Made by a program: the position numbers and the translations under genes. Positions 1 through 8,452 of a stretch of 64,000 nucleotides of DNA are shown in pieces. The stretch is from Lachnospiraceae bacterium (GTDB taxonomy: Bacteria > Bacillota > Clostridia > Lachnospirales > Lachnospiraceae), in contig JAFSYI010000041.1 of NCBI GenBank assembly GCA_017450065.1, forward strand, positions 30,083-94,082. The letters run 5' to 3'. The notes under the pieces are model-generated. The model did no database searches and was not told the origin of the DNA. It worked only from the letters and a program-made list of their open reading frames with translations. Numbering within the stretch: position 1 is the stretch's first letter; each line of letters opens with the position of its first letter.

Positions 1-59
1 CCGAATAATTACCATTGTATACTTTTCATGCCTTTATTTCAATGGGAACGGAAAAAAGT

Positions 60-3000
60 CTATACCGTCTTCACATTTTCTTCGCCATACATTTCCTTAA
101 GCCTGCCAATAAGCTCCTCATCTGCCTTTACTGTCATATTGCTTCCCCTGATCTGCTTCATCTGCCTGGTTTCTTCTATATAAACAACCGCAACATCCCG
201 GCCGCTGTGGTTCTTAAGCACATCGCACAGCTCCTGTTCATTGTAGTCCGCCATGGTTTTGAAACGGATCCACAGCTTCCTTGGAACATCCTCAAAAGGT
301 ATTATCTGCTCACAGATCACCTTGGCATCCTTATCTTCTTCCACCGAAGCTCTTCCTTTAATGAATATCCTGCTGTTTTCCACTAAATACTTCGAATTCT
401 TCTCATAGTCACCCGGCCAGACGATGACTTCTACCGTACCCAGCAGGTCCTCAAGGTTTATAAAGGCCATGGCCTCACCCTTCCTTGTGTACTTGATCGT
501 CTTACTCTCCACAAGGCCGCCGACCACGACTTTTTCTTTATCGGTAACCTTAACGGTCCCCGTCTCCTCATCCAGCATAAAATCACCCGTCTTATGGCTC
601 ACCATCCGCTTCCACACGGCTTCATCGGCTTCAAGAGGATGACCGCTTACATAGATGCCAAGCACTTCCTTCTCATATCCAAGCAGTTCATCCTTGGGAT
701 ACTCACCTATATTCGGATATTTAAGCTCATACTCATCCTTCTCATCATCCGAAAGCATGTCAAACAGTGACATCTGCCCCTCCATGGTGTTCTTACGCTC
801 AACAGAGATGCCGTCTATTATCTGCATATATACAGCCATCTTCTGCCTTCTGGTTCCGGGGAGGCAGTCAAGCGCTCCTGCCTTTATAAAGCTTTCAATA
901 GTTCTTTTGTTACTCTCCTTGCCGGAAAGGCGTTCAATGAAATCCTTAAGACTCCTGTACGGTCCTCCTTCCTCTCTCTTGGCCACAATGGCCTCTATGA
1001 CCGGCCAGCCCACACCCTTTATGGATGCGAGTCCGTATCTTATATTTCCGTCCGCTACCGAGAAGCCGGCTACACCTTCATTAATATCGGGAGGCAATAT
1101 CTTAATCCCCATGGATCTGCAGGAATATATGTAGAAAGCAACCTTATTGAAATTATCAATAACGCTTGTCATTAAAGCTGCCATGAATTCCACCGGATAA
1201 TATTTTTTAAGCCATGCGGTCTGGTAGGCAACGAAGGCGTAAGCTGCCGCATGTGATTTGTTAAATGCATATTTGGCAAAATCCATCATTTCATCATAGA
1301 TATGGTTCGCCACCTTTTCATCTATCCCCTTGGATATACAGCCCGGAACTCCCTCTTCTCTGTTTCCGTATACGAAGTTATGCCTCTCCTTCTCCATGAC
1401 AGACTGCTTCTTCTTACTCATGGCGCGTCGTACCAGATCGCTTCTGCCAAGAGTATATCCGCCAAGATCCCGCACTATCTGCATAACCTGCTCCTGATAG
1501 ACTATGCAGCCGTAGGTGGGCTCAAGAATAGGCTTAAGCTGGGGGCAATCATATGATATTGTATCCGGTGAGTTCTTTCCTTTTATATACTGGGGGATGA
1601 AATCCATGGGACCCGGCCTGTAAAGGGAGATCCCGGCTATGACATCCTCCATCGACCGGGGCTTCAGCTCCTTCATAAAGCTCTTCATCCCCGCACTCTC
1701 CAGCTGGAATATTCCATCTGTCTTACCCGTTCCTATATATTCATAAACAGCCTTGTCATCATAATCAAGAGTGGCCATATCGATGTTGTGCCCCTCCTTT
1801 ACGGATGCAAGGCGTGATGCATCCTTTATGACCGTCAGGTTCCGAAGCCCGAGAAAGTCCATCTTAAGAAGTCCCAGCTCTTCAAGTGTCGTCATAACAT
1901 ACTGTGTGGTTATCTTGCCGTCGGCTGCTCTTGAGAGCGGTACGAATTCATCAGCCGCCTCCGGGCAGATAACAACTCCGGCGGCATGCATGGACGTATT
2001 TCTGGGAAGTCCTTCAAGTCTCATGCACATATCGATGAGCTTCCTTGCCTGCTCGTCGTTATCATACATCTGCTTAAGCTCCTGACCGTAATCCAGAGCC
2101 TTCTTCAGCGTTATATCAAGCTCCGGCGGTACCAGCTTGGCCAGCGTATCGCAGTAGGAGTAGGGAAGATCCATGGCTCTTCCGACATCTCTTATAACTC
2201 CCTTGGCACCCATGGTACCGAAGGTTACTATCTGAACGACCTTCTCCTTGCCGTATTTTTCCACAACATAATCTATGACCTTCTGTCTTCCCTCCGGTTC
2301 AAAATCAATATCGATATCCGGCATGGTCACACGCTCCGGATTGAGGAAACGCTCAAACAGAAGATTGTACCTGATCGGTTCTATGTCCGTGATCTTAAGA
2401 CAGTATGATACTATTGAGCCTGCTGCCGAACCCCTGCCCGGTCCCACCGCAACATCATGCGTCTTGGCATAGTTGATAAAATCCCATACAATAAGGAAGT
2501 AATCCACAAAACCCATGCTGTTTATTGTGTCAAGCTCATACTCAAGCCTGTCCTTAAGCTCTTTCCCGTTCCCCGGATATCTTTCGTCAAGGCCCTTATA
2601 ACACAGCTCCTTTAAGTATTCAAAGGAAGTATAACCCTTGGGGATATCATAATGCGGCAGCTTATAGGTTCCGAATTCTATTTCCACATTACACCGGTCG
2701 GCAATCTTCTGCGTATTGTCAACAGCTTCCAGGGCATAAGGGAACAGTTCCCTCATCTCATCCTCTGACTTTACATAGAACTGGCCTCCCTCATAACGGA
2801 GCCTGTCCTCATCCTGAACCTTCTTTCCTGTCTGGATGCATAAAAGGATATCATGACTCTCCACATCACCGGCATATGTATAATGAACGTCATTGGTAGC
2901 AACAAGAGGTATGTTAAGTTCCCTGCTCATCCTCATAAGGTCTGCGTTTACGTTCCTCTGTGCAGGTATCCCGTGATCCTGAAGCTCCAGGAAATAATTA

Positions 3001-3506
3001 CCCGGACCAAAACATTCAAGATGCTTTAGTGCCGATTCCCTGGCCTCCTCATACATACCCCTTGCAAGGAAGCGCTGAACCTCTCCGGCAAGACAGGCTG
3101 AGCAGCATATGATGCCTTCATGAAATTCCTTAAGCACCTCCATATCCACTCTCGGTCTGTAATAGTATCCTTCCGTAAAGCCCCTGCTGACTATCTTGCA
3201 CAGGTTTGCATAACCCACGTTATTCTCTGCAAGAAGTATTAAATGGTGGTATCTGTCTTCTCCGTGTGAAGCTTCCTTATCAAACCTGCTGCCGGGTGCC
3301 ACATATACCTCGCATCCTATGACCGGCTTAATACCGGCATCCCTTGCTGCCCTGTAGAAATCAATGACACCGTACATCACGCCATGATCCGTGATGGCAG
3401 CGGCGTTCATTCCTAGCTCTTTAACCCTGTTCACGTATTCCTTTATCTTATTGGAACCGTCCAGAAGCGAATACTCCGTATGGCTGTGAAGATGGACAAA
3501 TGACAT
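60..3506 (-). CDS. dnaE: DNA polymerase III alpha subunit (DnaE type)
   Basis: Replicative DNA polymerase catalytic subunit of the DnaE class, about 1148 residues, close to the family's usual length. In order it shows an N-terminal PHP domain (HLHSHTEYSLLDGS), the palm region with PGRGSAAGS and the acidic catalytic motif PDIDIDFEPEG, the helix-hairpin-helix part, and a C-terminal OB fold (near VVVGGLVESKTIKYTRKG). The start at 3506 is chosen because AAGAGGTG lies just upstream (3511-3518) and the PHP motif begins at residue 4; the frame stays open another 21 codons upstream without family resemblance. No partner genes lie beside it; the divergent neighbour is an esterase, separated by a hairpin-rich spacer. 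Firmicutes usually also carry PolC, so this may be the second polymerase used in lagging-strand or repair synthesis. That last point is family knowledge, not visible here. Confidence 0.97.
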   Translation of the reverse strand: MSFVHLHSHTEYSLLDGSNKIKEYVNRVKELGMNAAAITDHGVMYGVIDFYRAARDAGIKPVIGCEVYVAPGSRFDKEASHGEDRYHHLILLAENNVGYANLCKIVSRGFTEGYYYRPRVDMEVLKEFHEGIICCSACLAGEVQRFLARGMYEEARESALKHLECFGPGNYFLELQDHGIPAQRNVNADLMRMSRELNIPLVATNDVHYTYAGDVESHDILLCIQTGKKVQDEDRLRYEGGQFYVKSEDEMRELFPYALEAVDNTQKIADRCNVEIEFGTYKLPHYDIPKGYTSFEYLKELCYKGLDERYPGNGKELKDRLEYELDTINSMGFVDYFLIVWDFINYAKTHDVAVGPGRGSAAGSIVSYCLKITDIEPIRYNLLFERFLNPERVTMPDIDIDFEPEGRQKVIDYVVEKYGKEKVVQIVTFGTMGAKGVIRDVGRAMDLPYSYCDTLAKLVPPELDITLKKALDYGQELKQMYDNDEQARKLIDMCMRLEGLPRNTSMHAAGVVICPEAADEFVPLSRAADGKITTQYVMTTLEELGLLKMDFLGLRNLTVIKDASRLASVKEGHNIDMATLDYDDKAVYEYIGTGKTDGIFQLESAGMKSFMKELKPRSMEDVIAGISLYRPGPMDFIPQYIKGKNSPDTISYDCPQLKPILEPTYGCIVYQEQVMQIVRDLGGYTLGRSDLVRRAMSKKKQSVMEKERHNFVYGNREEGVPGCISKGIDEKVANHIYDEMMDFAKYAFNKSHAAAYAFVAYQTAWLKKYYPVEFMAALMTSVIDNFNKVAFYIYSCRSMGIKILPPDINEGVAGFSVADGNIRYGLASIKGVGWPVIEAIVAKREEGGPYRSLKDFIERLSGKESNKRTIESFIKAGALDCLPGTRRQKMAVYMQIIDGISVERKNTMEGQMSLFDMLSDDEKDEYELKYPNIGEYPKDELLGYEKEVLGIYVSGHPLEADEAVWKRMVSHKTGDFMLDEETGTVKVTDKEKVVVGGLVESKTIKYTRKGEAMAFINLEDLLGTVEVIVWPGDYEKNSKYLVENSRIFIKGRASVEEDKDAKVICEQIIPFEDVPRKLWIRFKTMADYNEQELCDVLKNHSGRDVAVVYIEETRQMKQIRGSNMTVKADEELIGRLKEMYGEENVKTV

Positions 3507-3857
3507 TTTACACCTCTTGATAATAGCTTTACCGTCTTTTGGCAAAAATATGTTCTGTATAAATATCATATCATATAAGGCAGAAAATATACAGTTACTT
3601 AAAGTTTAAAAAAGGGGCTTTTATATATTGGGAAAACCATGTAAAATAATAAACAACATATGATTTTTGAAGTATGACTTTCTGAATGCAAACAAGGAAA
3701 TGCATTCAGAAATCATGCGTTCCGCATGACACGTCTCTGCTTTCAGCAGAGCCTGGTCGAGTACGAATCCCGAATTTCTGATGAAATTCAGGATTCTATA
3801 TGATGTGAAATAACGGTTTTATATGCAGAAACATATTATATGAGGGGAGAATTCCGC
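3507..3857. other. Divergent intergenic region with four consecutive hairpins
   Basis: A 351-base non-coding spacer between the divergent dnaE and esterase genes. Bases 3681-3796 hold four near-perfect inverted repeats in a row. They are a 10-bp stem TCTGAATGCA/TGCATTCAGA (3681-3710), a 6-bp stem CATGCG/CGCATG with a TTC loop (3714-3728), a 7-bp stem CTCTGCT/AGCAGAG with a TTC loop (3735-3751), and a 13-bp stem with one internal mismatch (3765-3796). There is no T-run after any of them, so they do not look like ordinary terminators. The first hairpin is related to a second copy at 10304-10350. A structured RNA or a mobile hairpin element is possible; no known family is recognised. Confidence 0.7.
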
Positions 3858-4976
3858 ATGAACGACAATCTGATCTACTATGACATCAAGGATGTTTATA
3901 ATGTAAAGCTTCACGGACGAATTGACAGGAGCATGGATGTTATACCGCTTCTGTCAAACGGCCAGGGTATTGAACTGAATTCCACCGGTTCCGAGCTGTG
4001 GGTGGATATTGAAGCCGATTATGACTTTATGGAGCCGTGGGTTGCCATCGAAATAAACGGGGACATGGTAAGCCGCTTCATGATAGACAGGGGGGAACAC
4101 ACCATATGTCTTTACAGGGGCATACAGTCAGGAAGGACGACCAGGATTAAGTTCTACCGTGAACTGCAGGCAATGAGCGAGGATCCCAAAACAAGGCTCG
4201 TAATAAAGGGGCTTCATACGGACGGAACGTTCATGGCACCTCCCTATTATGAGAGAAGGCTTGAATTCATAGGCGACAGCATCACCTCAGGTGAAGGAAC
4301 CTACGGAGCCCCGGAGGACGAGGATTGGACAGCATACTGCATGAGTTATTCAAGAACTTATATCAATCTTACCTGTAAGGAACTCAATGCGGAAAGTCAT
4401 GTCATTTCACAGGGAGGATGGGGTATATTCTCCGGATGGGATAATGACAGAAGACATGTGATAAGAAAGTATTATGAGCAGCAGTGCGGTCTTGCTTTTG
4501 GTGAGGAGAATAAGAAATACGGAGCAGATAAGCCTTATGATTTTGCTTCCTGGAATCCCGATGCCGTGATCATCAACCTGGGAACCAATGATGCTTCGGC
4601 ATTTAACGAGGCTTCTTTTACGGATCCCGATAGCGGTGATGTATGGAAGCTTAGAAGGAATGAAGACGGATCCATCGTACCAGAGGATGAAAAGAGGATC
4701 ATTAAGGCAGCCATAGATCTGATAAAAATGATACGTAAGGATAATCCGTCATCACATATCGTATGGATGTACGGAATGCTGGGATATGATCTGTCGCTGG
4801 TGATATCAGATGCGATCAACCGTTATAAGGCAGAGTCCCATGATAATAATATCCAGTATATCATGCTTCCCGCCATTAACAAAGATACCGTGGGAGCGAG
4901 ACAGCATCCCGGATACAGGGCACATGAAATAGCAGCCCGCATACTTACGGATTATCTTAAGTCGGTATTTGTGTAA
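3858..4976 (+). CDS. SGNH/GDSL carbohydrate esterase, CE2-like
   Basis: A 372-residue hydrolase with a beta-rich N-terminal region of about 130 residues and a C-terminal SGNH domain. Visible blocks are FIGDSITSGEGTYG with the nucleophile serine, the Gly-containing block near SQGGWGIFSG, NLGTNDASAF (block III Asn), and ARQHPGYRAHEIAA carrying the block V histidine. This two-domain layout matches carbohydrate esterase family 2, which removes acetyl groups from plant polysaccharides and is known from Butyrivibrio; the substrate here is inferred. No signal peptide is visible, so it probably acts in the cytoplasm on imported oligosaccharides. The start at 3858 is set by GAGGGGAG nine bases upstream; an in-frame ATG at 3840 has no such site. 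It converges on truA with only eight bases between the stops. Confidence 0.85.
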   Translation: MNDNLIYYDIKDVYNVKLHGRIDRSMDVIPLLSNGQGIELNSTGSELWVDIEADYDFMEPWVAIEINGDMVSRFMIDRGEHTICLYRGIQSGRTTRIKFYRELQAMSEDPKTRLVIKGLHTDGTFMAPPYYERRLEFIGDSITSGEGTYGAPEDEDWTAYCMSYSRTYINLTCKELNAESHVISQGGWGIFSGWDNDRRHVIRKYYEQQCGLAFGEENKKYGADKPYDFASWNPDAVIINLGTNDASAFNEASFTDPDSGDVWKLRRNEDGSIVPEDEKRIIKAAIDLIKMIRKDNPSSHIVWMYGMLGYDLSLVISDAINRYKAESHDNNIQYIMLPAINKDTVGARQHPGYRAHEIAARILTDYLKSVFV

Positions 4977-4984
4977 GCAAAGCT

Positions 4985-5866
4985 TCATGCATAATCAACG
5001 CTTATCATTGTAAGACCCATAGCCGGGGCAGTAGCTCCGGCTATTCTTCTGTCCCTTGCTTCAAGAAGTTCCGTCATGCTTTCGGGAGCTCTCTTTCCAA
5101 GACCCACTTCCAGCAGCGTGCCTGTCATGATCCTTACCATATATTGGAGGAATCCCGTTCCGTGATAAGTAAAGGTTATATATGGGCCTTTCTTAACTAT
5201 ATCGATCCTGTCCACTTTTCTCACCGTGGATTTCTTCATCTTCGGATTGGAGCAAAAGCTCTTAAAATCATGTTCTCCCTTAAGCAGCTCTGCCGCCCTT
5301 TTCATCCTGTCCAAATCCGGAGTTTCTTCCATATAATATACATATTTCCTGTCAAACACCGGTTTGACGGAGCCTGTATAACAGGTATATCTGTATGTCT
5401 TACCCGTTGCATTATATCTGCTGTGGAACCTGTCAGATGCTATCCTTACCTCTTTTATACAGATATCATCCGGCAGATAGCGGTTCATGTAATCTCTTAT
5501 CTCCTCAGGATCCATGCTGACATCAATAAAGGCATTGGCTATCATTGCCCGGGCATGAACTCCCGCATCGGTTCTTCCTGCCCCTATGACCTCTATCCTT
5601 CTTTCTGCAGCCGGTATCTCTTCCTTAATCGTTACATCAGCCGGTCCGTTATGCTTCATTCCTATAACTGCAGGATTTTCTCCGGCAGCATCCGCATTCC
5701 TGACTGTTTTCATGTTCCGGGCTGCGTCTGTACCGGCAGAAGCTGCCATCCTTGACAATACTGCTTCAAGCTTCCCCTGAATGGTCATATCTGTCGAAGG
5801 CTGACGTTCCCAACCCTGATATCTGGTTCCGTCATAGCTTATTGTGAACTTATAATTTTGTTTCAT
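4985..5866 (-). CDS. truA: tRNA pseudouridine synthase A with an inserted segment
   Basis: Converts U38-U40 in the tRNA anticodon arm to pseudouridine. The family motif GAGRTDAGVHA is present, with the catalytic aspartate at about residue 100. Further family sequence follows: FHSRYNATGKTYRY, HDFKSFCS, and FLQYMVRIMTGTLLEVG near the end. The protein has 293 residues against about 245 for most TruA. The excess is one block at roughly residues 41-88, between the first helix and the catalytic loop. This block is rich in Ala, Glu and Lys and has no resemblance I recognise. The segment lies at the entrance to the RNA-binding cleft in known structures, so it may be a flexible loop or an extra RNA contact. 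Both flanks remain in frame, so the gene appears intact. Confidence 0.95.
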   Translation of the reverse strand: MKQNYKFTISYDGTRYQGWERQPSTDMTIQGKLEAVLSRMAASAGTDAARNMKTVRNADAAGENPAVIGMKHNGPADVTIKEEIPAAERRIEVIGAGRTDAGVHARAMIANAFIDVSMDPEEIRDYMNRYLPDDICIKEVRIASDRFHSRYNATGKTYRYTCYTGSVKPVFDRKYVYYMEETPDLDRMKRAAELLKGEHDFKSFCSNPKMKKSTVRKVDRIDIVKKGPYITFTYHGTGFLQYMVRIMTGTLLEVGLGKRAPESMTELLEARDRRIAGATAPAMGLTMISVDYA

Positions 5867-5993
5867 TTTGTCACCGGTATTTGTGCTTTACCATATTTGT
5901 TTATCAACCGATCCCGGTATAGCGATCCTTTAATACCCGGACTGTATACCGCCTGCTTATCCTGATTAAACATATCTGAAAGACTCAAAGCAG

Positions 5994-6842
5994 TTAGAAG
6001 GAGTGACCACCCGAGTGACCGCCGCCTCCGCCTCCGCCACCGCCTCCGCCTCCGGAACCTCCGGAGCTTGAGCTCCTGGGCGAATAAGTCTTTGTGGTAG
6101 TAGTCTTGCGCACATTTGGATTCTCAAAGCTGAACCTGGCATTAATGGCGTTCAGTATCTCGGTATTGGATGGCCTGCTCATACTTGATGCTATTCTTAC
6201 AATAAAGTAATTGATTATAAGTGCCAGAAGGATCGCAAGACATGCGTTGGAAGCATATTTCATCGGAGCGGCTATCTTTTTCCCGGACAGTACGTACGAA
6301 ACCTCAATGAATGCTTCTTCCGCACAATCATAATAGTTACCGTTTGAAGCCATCTTGTAAATATTGTCACCGATAATGTTCATTTTCGAGACTGAAAGAT
6401 CATACTTATAATCCCCGTCACTGTAGAACTTAAGCTCTCTTGTATCCATATCGATAAGGAATATCACTCCGCTTTCTCCTCCGATACGGTCCACGTAATA
6501 AGCCTCGGCATAATCGGCAGCATCCCCGTATGGGTTATCTTCTATTGTGACAAGAAATATCGAACCGCCCCACGAGCAGTCAGCCATAAGCGGGATCAGA
6601 CGTCTTTCCTCATCCTGCGAAAACAGGCCTGCCTTATCGTCAACGATTATTACATTATCATTCTCCGTATTGTATGCAAAAATGTAATCTTTTTCATCAG
6701 TTTCTATGCTGTACTGTACCTCGGATGAGGCAGAAACCTCTCTGATACATACCCCGCTTACCATGGTCATCACAGCAAAAGCGCATAGAAACATGGAAAA
6801 TATTCTGCTTTTTATCATATTTTTCTTTTTATGCACGGTCAT
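5994..6842 (-). CDS. TPM-domain membrane protein with Gly/His-rich tail
   Basis: A 282-residue protein with an N-terminal signal or anchor segment (about residues 9-35). An extracytoplasmic TPM domain follows (DDKAGLFSQDEERRLIPL, then SGVIFLIDMDTRELKFYSDG), then a transmembrane helix near residues 200-215, and a C-terminal tail of serines and at least twelve consecutive glycines ending GGHSGGHSF. TPM domains of the YgcG type are known in bacterial envelope proteins of unclear enzymology, and the poly-Gly tail is a common companion. The gene starts inside the end of the zinc-ribbon gene, overlapping it by 14 bases, so the two are probably translated together. The start at 6842 has AGGAAGG a suitable distance upstream. 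Function is not assigned. Confidence 0.8.
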   Translation of the reverse strand: MTVHKKKNMIKSRIFSMFLCAFAVMTMVSGVCIREVSASSEVQYSIETDEKDYIFAYNTENDNVIIVDDKAGLFSQDEERRLIPLMADCSWGGSIFLVTIEDNPYGDAADYAEAYYVDRIGGESGVIFLIDMDTRELKFYSDGDYKYDLSVSKMNIIGDNIYKMASNGNYYDCAEEAFIEVSYVLSGKKIAAPMKYASNACLAILLALIINYFIVRIASSMSRPSNTEILNAINARFSFENPNVRKTTTTKTYSPRSSSSGGSGGGGGGGGGGGGHSGGHSF

Positions 6843-8409
6843 CGCCTCCCTTCCTGTCGAACTGAGGAAGTCTCCTGGTAGCCATGATATTATAATTGTT
6901 AAAGGTATAGCGGAAACTAAACATAAAGATTACGGCATTGATCACAACCATCACATAATATGGCATGTCGTTTACCGGCTGTATCAGGAACAGAGTCAGC
7001 AGCTCCACTATCACCATTACGAGCCCGACTGCCAGAAGTATCTTCTCAGTGCCATCCATTTCCGCCTCTTCTACTCTTATCTGGTTAGGAAGAACGTCAC
7101 TGTTCTCCTTGTTTTTGCCGGCTGAAGCGAGTCTTTTCTTATTTAAAATATGTTTCAGACCTTTATCGTTATCTCCCCTTACCGTGTCCTCTATCGAACT
7201 TCTCTGGAGCATGTTGATTATGAATTCCATTATTGTCAGCACAATCGCCGTTCCAAGAAGAACCCCGGGTGTAAGTACAAGGAACATATTAAGAAACATA
7301 AAGATAATAACCGCAAGAACCGCCGTCCCTATCAGATATTTTCTGACATCAACAGGCAGGTCGGCAGCAACTTTTCCTGTCTGACCGTTTACGGTAGCAT
7401 AGGTCACTCTGTCACCGTTTCTGTATGATAAGAACCATACCGGATACATGGATGAATGTGCATTCGTGGTTTTGGATGAAAAAGCAGTCCTTGTTCCCGG
7501 ATTCGAAGATACAGAAGCCGTGGGATTATCCTCGGTTATCGTAAATTTACGGAACTCCGGTGTATCTGATTTGATACGTTCAAGTGATCTGTCGTATGCA
7601 AAAACAGATGCCTCCTCAGCATAGACCTTCTTGTCAACATCCGCTATGTCCGCATAATATCCGCTCATATACGACGGCTCAAACGGTACCCTTTTACTTA
7701 CATCAAAGGGAGCAAGTGCCTCACTTATACTGTCGGAAAATGAGGAAGCCGCATCATAACTAAGGCCGTCATATACTGCATCTATATCTCCGGTAAGGGC
7801 ATAATGATCGGTTATTATATAGTCGCCCGATCTGTGTGAACGTTCTCCCTTTAATCTTACCTTTCCCTTCTGAACCACATCATAGGACCAGTAAGGCATA
7901 TATATTCCTCTGAAGCCGTCTATATACTCAGCACTTTTGTATTCTTTCGGAAGGAAAAGAGCTTTCTTCACAAGCTTTAAGTAGGCTTCTTTACAGTCCT
8001 CCTTGGTCTTTGAGAATGGAATTATATACTCGGGACGTTTATCCCGCGCTATTCTTGACGACAGGATCGTGGATGCTCCGCAGAAGCTGCAGAACGCCGC
8101 AGCCGTATTCTCATCCACGCTTAGCAGTTCACCTCCGCACTGTGGGCAGGTAAATATCGTTACCTGATAGGTGTCCTCTTCTTTCCGGTCTGATGATGTA
8201 CCGTCCTGTGCATTATAAGCATTATCTTCTCCGGCAGCTTCATCAACCGGTCCATCACCATACTCCTGCTGTGATATTGTATGCTCCTCTGCATCCTTAT
8301 TAAGCCCGAACAGTTTCGGATCGAATTCGGAAGCACAGAAGTCACACAGCATAGTCTGTGTCTTTGGACTGAACTTAAGATTTGCTCCGCAATTGGGGCA
8401 GGCTATCAT
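6829..8409 (-). CDS. Double zinc-ribbon membrane protein
   Basis: A 526-residue protein opening with a zinc ribbon (CPNCGANLKF, then CDFCASEF). A second ribbon follows after an acidic linker (CPQCGGELLS, then CSFCGAST). The middle part, about residues 125-330, is a soluble beta-rich region, and the C-terminal third holds two pairs of hydrophobic segments. Such proteins are common in Lachnospiraceae and are often labelled TFIIB-type zinc ribbon or, wrongly, PriA-like; no helicase motif is visible here. It sits between a hybrid kinase and a TPM-domain protein on the same strand, with 43 and -14 bases between them, which suggests one operon and an envelope role. The biochemical function is unknown. 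Confidence 0.75.
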   Translation of the reverse strand: MIACPNCGANLKFSPKTQTMLCDFCASEFDPKLFGLNKDAEEHTISQQEYGDGPVDEAAGEDNAYNAQDGTSSDRKEEDTYQVTIFTCPQCGGELLSVDENTAAAFCSFCGASTILSSRIARDKRPEYIIPFSKTKEDCKEAYLKLVKKALFLPKEYKSAEYIDGFRGIYMPYWSYDVVQKGKVRLKGERSHRSGDYIITDHYALTGDIDAVYDGLSYDAASSFSDSISEALAPFDVSKRVPFEPSYMSGYYADIADVDKKVYAEEASVFAYDRSLERIKSDTPEFRKFTITEDNPTASVSSNPGTRTAFSSKTTNAHSSMYPVWFLSYRNGDRVTYATVNGQTGKVAADLPVDVRKYLIGTAVLAVIIFMFLNMFLVLTPGVLLGTAIVLTIMEFIINMLQRSSIEDTVRGDNDKGLKHILNKKRLASAGKNKENSDVLPNQIRVEEAEMDGTEKILLAVGLVMVIVELLTLFLIQPVNDMPYYVMVVINAVIFMFSFRYTFNNYNIMATRRLPQFDRKGGDDRA

Positions 8410-8452
8410 AGGTCACTTCCTCCTCATTTAATTTTTTCATACCCTTATCATT

